Shown piece after piece: positions 8,056 through 15,800 of a DNA stretch of 21,695 bases; position 1 is the first letter of the stretch; each line of letters begins with the position of its first letter. Source of the stretch: Chloroflexota bacterium. GTDB lineage: Bacteria > Chloroflexota > Anaerolineae > Fen-1058. The notes under the pieces were generated by a model. The model did no database searches. It was not told the origin of the DNA and saw only the letters and a program-made list of their open reading frames with translations. Where the stretch lies: positions 1 through 21,695 of the forward strand of contig JACRBO010000126.1 in NCBI GenBank assembly GCA_016219235.1, given 5' to 3'. Both the position numbers and the translations under genes were made by a program.

Positions 8056-10238
8056 TGCGGGTAAATCTCGTACACGACGAACAGCACCGCGCCTTGCGGG
8101 TTCTCGAGATTCAACGGCAGCAGTGTGGCATAGCGCTGCCGGGCGCGCTCAACCTCGTCCGAGAAGGAGGCATTGATGATCACGACTTGCAAACGATCGC
8201 CCGGCGGTGGCGGCACATCGGCGATGCCCGGTATGTCGCTGACGATTTGCGCGCGGGTCACTAATGAGCGCGCCAGATAATCGATGTTGGTGCCGCGGCA
8301 GAAATCGGTGTTAAGTTGCACGCAGCGAATATCCAACGGCTGGCCGGTGGTGCGCTGATCCAACGCCAGCAGGTAGCGGTGAATGACATTGCCGGTTACG
8401 TCGGGGGCGCGTAATTCGTTGCGGGTCAGGTAATTGACAAAGTAGTAATTCGCGTCGGCCAGCATCAAGAGCGCTATGATGAAGACGCCTGCGAAGAGTG
8501 TGAGCCGGCGGCGCGACACGCGCCGTTCGTACCACCCCCACGCCCGATCGAGGATCACCGCGATCGTGATATAGATGAGCGGGCCGCTGCCCAACAAGCG
8601 GTGTGAGCCGGCCGTCGGGCTGACCATCAGGATGCCGCCAAAAAGAATCAGCAGCGCCAGGGCTGAAATCACCCAGAAATACGGCCCCTGGCGCAGGCGG
8701 GCGATAAAGTACGCCAGGCCGATCGCCGCCAGCACCGACATGATCGGCGTCAAGATGGTCTGCGACCAATAGAAGGCTTCGTCCGAGCCAAACGAGAACG
8801 ACTTCAGCACGTCGTGCAGTTGCGCCCATAAGACTTCGCCTTCGGTTTGCTGCATCACCTCCATCTGCGCCTCAACCCAGTGTGACCGGTAGATGTTCTT
8901 TGCGTTCAAGGAGCCCATGTATTCGTCGGGGCGGATGGCGATGTAATAGATTGAGGGTGTGACGATGCACAGAAACACGCTGACCGCCAGGGCGATGTTC
9001 AACGCCTGCGCCCGGACCCGCGCCCGATCGGCGATCAACCAGAAGACGGCCAGCGCCGCCAACTGAATCAATACCAACCGCCCGCCCACGAAGAAATACT
9101 GCGACAGGCCGGTCGCCAGGGCCGTCATCAGCCAGGCCCGGCGGCGGCCGCTGCGCCAGGCCAGCCACACACACGCGAAGATCAGCATCGAAAACAATGG
9201 ATCGTCGATGCTGTTGAAGCCGACGCGGCTGTAGTGCAAATGATGATGAAACGTCGCCAGCAGTGCGGCGACGATGAGGGCTGCGCGGCGGCCCCACACT
9301 TCTCGCACCACCGCGTAGGTGGCGATAATGCTCAGCGTTCCGGCGATCACGCTGGACAACCGCATCGCCAGCATGGTTGGCCCAAACAGGCGGATGAACA
9401 GCCCGATGATTTGCAGGTAGAAATTCCAGTGGCCGTCAGCGCCGGTGGTGAACGGCTTTAGCTGTTGCAACTCCAGCAGATCGCGCGCAGCCACCGTGTA
9501 CTTGGTTTCGTCGCCCAGAATCAGGCCGGGGATGTGATCTAGATCAAAGACCCGCAGCACAAAGGCCAGCGCCACCAGCGCGATCAGCACGATCACTTCG
9601 GTGCGCGTCATCGGCTCGGCAGTTGATTCGGTGGGGGCCTCGTGACGCCGCCAGGCGGCGGCAAGCGCCAGAACCACCGCGCCCATCCACAACACTGTGC
9701 TGGCCAGTTGCCCGGCGCGATCACCTTCCAGCGCGTTGAAGTTGATGTCGGTCGCCAGGAACGAAATGATAATGGCGGCAAACAACAGCACAAATCGCCA
9801 CAGCCAGCGCGGCCACTGGCGCGTCAAATCGTGATTGAACCACCTGACCACGATGATCCACGCGATGATCAAGCCGGCGGCGGCGGCGCTGAAGATGGGC
9901 GCCAGAGACTGAAACGCCGGCTGCTGCGCATTGCCCACGACGATCGCGGCGATAACGCTCAGGGCTGTGACGGCAGCGAACCAGAGCGAGACGTCCTGGA
10001 TCGACCGGGGCATCCGGATAGTGATGGTCAGAGTTTGATTTCTGTCCCGCTGCAAATGTGCCTCGCCGGGGCTTTCGACCGGCGGGGCCGGCGGCTCCGG
10101 TGTTGTGGGCGGGGATGAGGGTTGATCTTCAGAAGACTGCGGCGATTGGGAGCGTTGGCTGCTCCACCATAGGGCCAGGACGGCGGCACTGACAGGCGCA
10201 GCAACCCGCAACAGTTGGCGAAAGAATTTGTCGCGCAC
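8052..10238 (-). CDS. GT-C (family 39/PMT-like) membrane glycosyltransferase, first gene of operon
   Basis: A 728-residue membrane protein. An N-terminal hydrophobic helix (about 13-26) precedes a Pro/Ser-rich stretch (about 31-58), then several helices (about 83-195) ahead of a classical GT-C core. The core opens with FDLDHIPGLILGDETKY, where Asp243-Glu244 occupy the catalytic site position of dolichyl- or undecaprenyl-phosphate-sugar transferases. HYSRVGFNSIDDPLFS and QYFFVGGRL are typical of ArnT/PMT-like sequences. A soluble region of about 120 residues follows the last helix. The four N-terminal helices before the core are more than a minimal GT39 enzyme has. The GTG start at 10238 has AAAGGAT eight bases upstream and a TATAAT about 35 bases upstream. 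The stop overlaps the next start (ATGA at 8052-8055). Substrates unknown. Confidence 0.85.
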   Translation of the reverse strand: MRDKFFRQLLRVAAPVSAAVLALWWSSQRSQSPQSSEDQPSSPPTTPEPPAPPVESPGEAHLQRDRNQTLTITIRMPRSIQDVSLWFAAVTALSVIAAIVVGNAQQPAFQSLAPIFSAAAAGLIIAWIIVVRWFNHDLTRQWPRWLWRFVLLFAAIIISFLATDINFNALEGDRAGQLASTVLWMGAVVLALAAAWRRHEAPTESTAEPMTRTEVIVLIALVALAFVLRVFDLDHIPGLILGDETKYTVAARDLLELQQLKPFTTGADGHWNFYLQIIGLFIRLFGPTMLAMRLSSVIAGTLSIIATYAVVREVWGRRAALIVAALLATFHHHLHYSRVGFNSIDDPLFSMLIFACVWLAWRSGRRRAWLMTALATGLSQYFFVGGRLVLIQLAALAVFWLIADRARVRAQALNIALAVSVFLCIVTPSIYYIAIRPDEYMGSLNAKNIYRSHWVEAQMEVMQQTEGEVLWAQLHDVLKSFSFGSDEAFYWSQTILTPIMSVLAAIGLAYFIARLRQGPYFWVISALALLILFGGILMVSPTAGSHRLLGSGPLIYITIAVILDRAWGWYERRVSRRRLTLFAGVFIIALLMLADANYYFVNYLTRNELRAPDVTGNVIHRYLLALDQRTTGQPLDIRCVQLNTDFCRGTNIDYLARSLVTRAQIVSDIPGIADVPPPPGDRLQVVIINASFSDEVERARQRYATLLPLNLENPQGAVLFVVYEIYPQ

Positions 10239-10272
10239 GGTGATCGATCCTTTGCGGTAGATGAGCGCGCAT

Positions 10273-10303
10273 ATTATAACTCACTTGCGGCGGAGAAGGC
10301 GAA
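10273..10303 (-). promoter_or_regulatory. Candidate promoter of the four-gene glycosyltransferase operon
   Basis: The minus strand has a perfect TATAAT (10273-10278) about 35 bases before the operon's GTG. The best -35 is weak (TTCGCC, 10298-10303, 19-base spacing). It sits between the terminator of the upstream aminotransferase gene and the first operon gene, the expected place. The -10 is seen; function is inferred. Confidence 0.5.
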
Positions 10304-10329
10304 TAAAAAGCCCCTCGCAGTAGAGGGGC
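10302..10329 (-). terminator. Intrinsic terminator of the aminotransferase gene
   Basis: A perfect 7-bp GC-rich stem (gcccctc 10310-10316 with gaggggc 10323-10329) and a 6-base loop, followed on the minus strand by TTTTTATT. It begins 22 bases after the stop of the aminotransferase gene and separates it from the glycosyltransferase operon. Confidence 0.92.
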
Positions 10330-10351
10330 CGAATCGATCGGGCGGTGCAGA

Positions 10352-11683
10352 TTAGTCGAGGCGCACATCGCCTTTGCGGATGACGGCCTTCACCGAGTCG
10401 GCAAAGATGTTCAGCGTTTCGTCGATCACCTCATCGGTGTGATCATAGCACAGAAACCACGGTTCGCGATTGTCCGGCTCGGCCATCGCACCGCGCTGGA
10501 TCATTTCCAGCATGATGGCTTCGTACAGGGCCATGTTCGTGTCCAGGGCGTCACGATAATTGGTCGGCGCGCGATCGATGCCCAGCACAAAGCCGAACAT
10601 CTGGGGCGGCCCCATGAAGGCGTGCGGGATGTTGGCCTCGGTCAACACCTTGCCAAGGCCGTTCATCAGGCGTTTGCCGCGTTGGCCGATCGTCGCCAGA
10701 ATGGGCTGGGTCTCCATGAGTTCCAGGGTGGCATCGGCCGCCGCGGTGCCGGGAATGTTGCCGCAGTACGTGCCGCCCACAGCCACCCGGCCCGGCTGAA
10801 TGATGCTCATGATCTCGTTTGTGCCGGCGATGGCGGCCAGCGGGAACCCGTTGGCGATCGCTTTGGCATATGTGGCGAGATCCGCCTTAACGTGGAAATA
10901 TTCCTGTGCGCCGCCGTTGGCGATACGGAAGCCGGTCTTTACTTCGTCGATGATCAGCACAATGCCGTACTCTGTGCACAGTTCGCGGATGATTTCCAGG
11001 AAGCCCGGCACCGGCATCACCGACGCATTGTTGCCCATCATCGGCTCGACCATGATCGCGGCGATTTCACCCCAGCGGCCCTTGACCGTGCGTCGCAGTT
11101 GATCGATGTCGTTGTAGGGCAGGGTGAACACGTATTCGCCCACGCCGTAGGGAATGCCGCTGCTGGACGCGATGCGGATGGGGCTGCGGCGCGAGCCCAT
11201 GGAGCGCGCCTGGCCGATCGTGGTGGAGAAGAGCGCGTAATCGTACATGCCGTGATACGTGCCTTCGAACTTGATGAACTTCTCACGATTGGTATAAGCG
11301 CGCGCGATGCGCAAGGCGTGCATCGTCGCCTCGGTGCCGCTGTTGGCAAAGCGCACCTTATCGAGTTTGGTCAGGCGTGTCATGCGCTCGCCGACCGTAA
11401 TTTCCAGCGGATGCGTGGCCGCGTAAACGGTGCCCTCTTTGATGGCCTGGCTCACGCGCTCGACCACTGCCGGGTGGCCGTGACCTAGAATAACCGGCCC
11501 GAAGCCCAGTCGATAGTCGATGTAGCGATTCTCGTCGGCGTCGTAGACGTAGCATTTTTCGGCGTGCGTGAAGACGTTGGTGTTTTCCTCGCCCCAGTAG
11601 CGGAAGTTCGAATTGACCCCGTACGGAAAGACCTGTTTGGCGCGTTGAAACAACTCCTGGGTACGCGTGCGCGTGAGAGTCAT
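10352..11683 (-). CDS. HemL-like class III (PLP) aminotransferase / glutamate-1-semialdehyde aminomutase family
   Basis: A 443-residue cytoplasmic fold-type I PLP enzyme. NSGTEATMHALRIARAY (114-130) binds cofactor phosphate, DEVKTGFR (246-253) supplies the Asp that contacts the pyridine nitrogen, and DLATYAKAIANGF places the Schiff-base lysine at 274. The N-terminal GVNSNFRYW and GGAQEYF (257-263) resemble glutamate-1-semialdehyde 2,1-aminomutase, which makes 5-aminolevulinate for tetrapyrroles. Several positions differ from canonical HemL: GTYHGMYDY replaces the GCYHGHxD-type motif and GGTYCGNIPGTAAA replaces the usual TLSGNPLAMAAG-type segment. No haem genes are adjacent. It may therefore act on another amino or keto acid. 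ATG at 11683 has GAGGAG seven bases upstream. It is monocistronic, bounded by a terminator. Family certain; substrate not. Confidence 0.85.
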   Translation of the reverse strand: MTLTRTRTQELFQRAKQVFPYGVNSNFRYWGEENTNVFTHAEKCYVYDADENRYIDYRLGFGPVILGHGHPAVVERVSQAIKEGTVYAATHPLEITVGERMTRLTKLDKVRFANSGTEATMHALRIARAYTNREKFIKFEGTYHGMYDYALFSTTIGQARSMGSRRSPIRIASSSGIPYGVGEYVFTLPYNDIDQLRRTVKGRWGEIAAIMVEPMMGNNASVMPVPGFLEIIRELCTEYGIVLIIDEVKTGFRIANGGAQEYFHVKADLATYAKAIANGFPLAAIAGTNEIMSIIQPGRVAVGGTYCGNIPGTAAADATLELMETQPILATIGQRGKRLMNGLGKVLTEANIPHAFMGPPQMFGFVLGIDRAPTNYRDALDTNMALYEAIMLEMIQRGAMAEPDNREPWFLCYDHTDEVIDETLNIFADSVKAVIRKGDVRLD

Positions 11684-11777
11684 GATGTCTCCTCATTTCT
11701 GTTTCTTAATTGTGGATTGACGACGACGAGCGGCCTGGTGCTGATCGGTCAGTCGATGGACAGATCAGCAATCAGCA

Positions 11778-11818
11778 ACACTTGCACCGTGCTGCCGTGC
11801 AGCGTGCAGTGCAAGTGT
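11778..11818. repeat. Perfect 10-bp inverted repeat upstream of the aminotransferase gene
   Basis: Arms acacttgcac (11778-11787) and gtgcaagtgt (11809-11818) are perfectly complementary and enclose a second hairpin (gctgc/gcagc, 11791-11803). It lies 95-135 bases upstream of the aminotransferase ATG. The element at 1383-1426 shares the arm sequence and lies at nearly the same distance (88-131 bases) upstream of acs, and the similarity continues about 12 bases past the proximal arm. It could be an operator or a dispersed palindromic repeat. Confidence 0.7.
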
Positions 11819-11831
11819 CAGAAAGCTACAA

Positions 11832-11981
11832 TCACCAGAGGTCGGCGGAGAACCAGATGACCCAGCAATGAGCGAGGAAGATAAACGGGTAGATCGGCAG
11901 GGCGCTGCGGACGGTCCACGGGATGTAGAGTCGTCCAAGTAGAGGCTTGCAGGATGGAATCCAGCGCAACATCACCAACAT
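11832..11981 (-). CDS. Possible 49-residue small hydrophobic ORF, unrecognised
   Basis: An ATG-initiated ORF of 49 codons ending in TGA. The C-terminal half (ALPIYPFIFLAHCWVIW) is hydrophobic enough to be a single TM helix, and third codon positions are mostly G or C as in neighbouring genes. There is no convincing Shine-Dalgarno sequence and I recognise no family. It sits between the palindrome upstream of the aminotransferase gene and the repeat field, with no partner gene. It may be a chance ORF or the end of a decayed gene. Confidence 0.15.
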   Translation of the reverse strand: MLVMLRWIPSCKPLLGRLYIPWTVRSALPIYPFIFLAHCWVIWFSADLW

Positions 11982-12059
11982 GCGGAAATTCTAAGCGAAC
12001 TCACGATGATTGGCAAGCCACTAAATATCGGGCATCGTGAACAAATGAACTAGCCTGAT

Positions 12060-12173
12060 GCAGGAGGCAGGAGGCAAGATGTGCTGAACTCATAGGCGAA
12101 TGACGCAGACCTGTCAGGTGGCGCAAGTGCGGCATGTCGTTCGGCCATCTGATGCGCCACCTGACAGGTCTGC
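12060..12173. repeat. Heptamer-plus-hairpin element, copy 1
   Basis: Three GCARGAK heptamers (12060-12080) lead into a conserved segment of about 25 bases and then an inverted repeat with perfect 21-bp arms (12105-12125 and 12153-12173) around a 27-base spacer. The arm core is acctgtcaggtggcgca. The arrangement, conserved segment and arms recur at 16901-17061 in the same orientation. A second, small inverted repeat (tcacgatg/catcgtga, 12001-12040) lies just before it. There is no ORF of substance; proteins predicted here are translations of the repeat. Confidence 0.9.
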
Positions 12174-12214
12174 ATCCTCCCCGGCTGACAACGGGTGCCC
12201 GCCAACTTTCGTAA

Positions 12215-12732
12215 TCTGAAGATTGCGCTTGAAACTCGACGGGAGTAATATGGTCGTGATCGAATGGGCTGATCTCTGGATGCGGATTAGATGGACTCCC
12301 GGCCAGCACACCATCTAATCCGCGCCCAACGAACGGTGGATGCTCACAGGTGTTCCGTTATCTGAAGATTGCGCTTGAAACTCGACGGGGGCGGTAGGGT
12401 CGTGATCGAACGGGCTGATCTCTGGATGCGGATTAGATGGACTCCCGACCAGCACACCATCTAATCCGCGCCCAACGAACCGTGGATGCTCACAGGTGTT
12501 CCGTTATCTGAAGACTGCGCTTGAAACTCGGCGGGAGTGATATGGTCGTGATCGAATGGGCTGATCTCTGGATGCGGATTAGATGGACTCCCGACCAGCA
12601 CACCATCTAATCCGCGCCCAACGATCCGTGGATGCTCACAGGTGTTCCGTTATCTGAAGATTGCGCTTGAAACTCGACGGGGGCGGTAGGGTCGTGATCG
12701 GGTTGGCTGATCTTTGGATGCGGATTAGATTT
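12215..12732. repeat. 146-bp tandem repeat, about 3.5 copies, A-B-A-B order
   Basis: Units begin at 12215, 12361, 12507 and 12653, exactly 146 bases apart; the fourth is cut at about 12732. Each complete unit holds a 13-bp inverted repeat (gcggattagatgg with ccatctaatccgc, for example 12282-12294 and 12311-12323); the fourth lacks the right arm. Units 1 and 3 share a variant block (gagtRatatgg) and units 2 and 4 another (gggcggtaggg), so the ancestral duplication unit may have been a 292-bp dimer. On the minus strand each unit can encode a short peptide like SNPHPEISPFDHD, but 146 is not divisible by three and every unit has a stop, so no continuous protein is made. Confidence 0.95.
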
Positions 12733-12780
12733 GTCGCCGCTCCTCTGTGGCCGGGCATCGGAAAGGCCTTCATCCAAACA

Positions 12781-12816
12781 TCAACACGGAGTCCAGATCA
12801 GCGGACTCCGTGTTGA
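12781..12816 (-). terminator. Strong stem-loop downstream of the phosphodiesterase-nucleotidase gene
   Basis: Perfect 14-bp arms (12781-12794 and 12803-12816; core acacggagtcc) with an 8-base loop, 32 bases past the stop codon. Only a weak T stretch (TGTTTGG) follows on the minus strand, so it may be a terminator of reduced efficiency or an mRNA 3' stabiliser. Confidence 0.65.
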
Positions 12817-12847
12817 CTAATACGATATGCGTGACTAAACAGCGTCT

Positions 12848-15800
12848 TTACGGCCCGACGATACGACCCTCCACCACCGGCCCGACCGGTGAATTGGCCG
12901 TGACGTATTCGATGGCGACTTGCAGCAGATCATCGCCCGGCTGCAGGACATTGGTGCCCTGCGCGAAAGCCGTGTAGCCGTCGCCGCCCGTGTACATGAA
13001 GTCATTGGTCACGAAGCGAACGGTATCCGCCGGTCCGATCGGTGTCTGTGTCCCGCCGATGCCATCCGGTGTCTTCCACATACCCGTCACCACGGGCGTT
13101 GTGCCATTGCACGCGAAGGTCACCTTCAAGCCGGAGACCTGCGGGAAGCGGCCGGTCGCAATCGCCACATTGCAGAACGGCGAGAAGCCGTTGAGGAACG
13201 CTTGCTCCAACTGCGCGCCCGTCAACGTCTCGATGACGGTGCGATTGCCGAAGGGCAGCACCGCGAACATCTCGCCCCAGGTAATCTCTCCCGGTTGCTC
13301 GCCAGCGGTGGGCGGTGTGACTAACAGATCGGCCCGCAGGCCGCCGGAATTGGTGATCGCCGCGTCTATGCCCGGATACTTCGCGCGCATCGCATCGGTC
13401 ACCAGGTTGCCCATCGCCGATTCAAACAACCGTGTCGGCGCGCGCCTGATGTCGAACTGCTGCGTGCCGATGACCTGATTGCGCAGCACGGCCGTCTGCG
13501 CGTTCGCGTCATCCACGATCGCCTGCACGTCCGATCGTTTGGCGACACCCAGGTTCTTCGCAATGCGCGTTGCTGCGCCGGCCCATTCGACGTCTGAGCC
13601 TTTGACGACCATCTGGACCACGGAGTAACTCGCGCCCGCGTTCAGGCCTTCGGCCACCAGAATCTTGCCAACCATCAAGTTCGATACGCGGTGCGTGTGA
13701 CCCGCCAGGATCACATCGACGGTCGTGTCCTGGATGCCCTGCGCGATCGTCATGATGGGACCTTGCCACGGAATGGCCGGGTTGCCATCGACGGCGTTCG
13801 CGCCCGTGGCGGTGCCTTCGTGAATCAGCACGATTTGCACTTTGATGCCGCGCCGGCGCAGTTTTTCAGACTCGGCGCGGATGGTCTCAATGGCCGGCAG
13901 GAAGCGCAGACCGGCTGTTGCGCCCGCCTTCACCAGTTCCGGCGTGTTCTCCAACTCGATGCCGATGACGCCGATCCGCAGGAAACCATAGTTAAAGACG
14001 TGCGTGCCTTTCACCCAATCCGGGTTAAGCCCCGTCGTTTCGCTGACGATGTTGGCGCCCAGGAAGGGGAAGTTGGCGCGCGCCTGATGCTGCAACAACC
14101 GATCGATCCCGTAGTCGAATTCGTGGTTGCCATACGACGTGGCATCCAGCCCCCACGCATTCTCGACATCGATGGCGGGCATGTCTTGCAGCAAACCGGA
14201 GTTGGCCGGTGACGCGCCGACATTATCGCCCGACGCAAACAGGAATGACGTGCCGGGCAGCTGCGCCGCTTCCTCGTCGAACATCGTCGCCAGTTGCGCC
14301 GCGCCGCCGACGGACACGTTGCGCCCGTCGATCGTCGTCGAGCCAGGTTCAAGCTGGCCGTGGAAGTCGGTCAGGCCAAGCAGCGGGATGAGTTGGCGCG
14401 ACTTGCCGTCGCGCAACAAATCGAGCCGCACCAGACCCTGCGAGTGCTGTGGTTCGGGGATGCCCAGGACGTACGCGATCGTCGGCGCGAGGTCGATCGT
14501 GCGCACATCGTCCGCCACATATTTGTCGCGAATTGCATCGCCCCCGGCGATGAAGGTGGCGCGCATGTTGACGTTCGCCGCCAGGTTCTGCACGTCGGGC
14601 ACGTAACCGTGTTGGCCGAAGAAGGCCGATCGGGCCACGAGTGTGCCGGGTGTGGCCGCATCAAACTGATACGGCGGATACGCGAAGACGACCAGATCGC
14701 CCGTGCGGGTGGGATGCGCCATATCGGTGGTGGTGGCCGGTCCGTTGGGGATGTAACGCGCTTCGGCTTTGGTGTACGTCCGATCGATCACCGTCCACCC
14801 TTCGGGCGCACCGTCGCCGGTCCAGTCGTTGGGATCACTCAGCGCCTGGAAGGCCGCCCTGATCTGCGCCACGGTCGCGGCTTCATCGGCCGCGGCCACT
14901 TGCGTGAAGCTGGCATTGACCGGATCGCGCCCCGCCAGATTGAGATAAATCTGCACGGTGCCGCCCGCCCAGCAGGCGATGGCCTTGCCGATCGTTTCGC
15001 CGGTGGCCGGACGGCAGTTGGAGGTCTGCGGTGCGGAGAGCAACCCCAGATCGACCAGGACCTTGCTGGCATCGATCGCCGCGAATTGTGGGGCGAAGCC
15101 GTGATCGGACGCCACAAAAGTGCTGCTGTTCCCTGGCATCAACGATTGAACCAGCCTCAAAGTCGCATCTGCGCCGCGATAGGCGCGCGCAATGAAGGCC
15201 GCGCGTTTGAGCACACGACCGTCCGGCGTGCCGTTGACCTGCACATCGTCATAGGCGGGATTGTCTGCGCCATTGGGGAGTTTGCGGGTCACCAACCCCA
15301 GGAACTGGTGCTGGAATTCATCGGTTATGGGATAACCGATCATCGCCAGATCGGGCTTGTAGGTATTTAGAATGTATCTGATTACCGGGTAATGGGCCGT
15401 CTCCCAGTACACCCCTTGCTCGATGTAGGTCTCTTCACTGACGATGCCCGCTTCCAGCCCGGCGAAATCGGCCGCCATGGAGGTGGGGAACGTCTGCGCG
15501 ATGTACTCCGCGAAGTCGCCGGTAAAACCGGGCTCGCCGGCCCAATTGGTCCATGTGGCGTTGGCGCGCGTGACCGAAGTGTGATACAGGCGCACTCTGG
15601 ATAGATCGCCGTTGAGTTCTTCCACTTTCAGCAGCAGACCCGCCGTCTTGCCATCCAGCGCGCCCCCGCTGATCGTGACCTTCACATCGCCCCACTCGCC
15701 GCGGCGCAAGTTGGCCACCGCCGCCGCGCCGTCTTTAGCCGGTGCGAACAGCACACGGTTGTAATTGACTCGATGATCGTTGGTCGAGTCGTAGATGTAA

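Noticed and set aside
10439..11488. 349-residue plus-strand ORF opposite the HemL-like gene
   Set aside because: Shadow of a GC-rich coding sequence; the minus strand carries intact PLP motifs and a ribosome-binding site.
12001..12309. 102-residue minus-strand ORF
   Set aside because: It crosses the first tandem unit, the hairpin and the heptamers, so it is a translation of repeats, not a gene.
12215..12732. CRISPR array
   Set aside because: Units are 146 bp and contiguous with no unique spacers, and no cas gene is nearby.
14294..15370. 358-residue plus-strand ORF
   Set aside because: Antisense to the phosphodiesterase module, whose metal motifs are on the minus strand.
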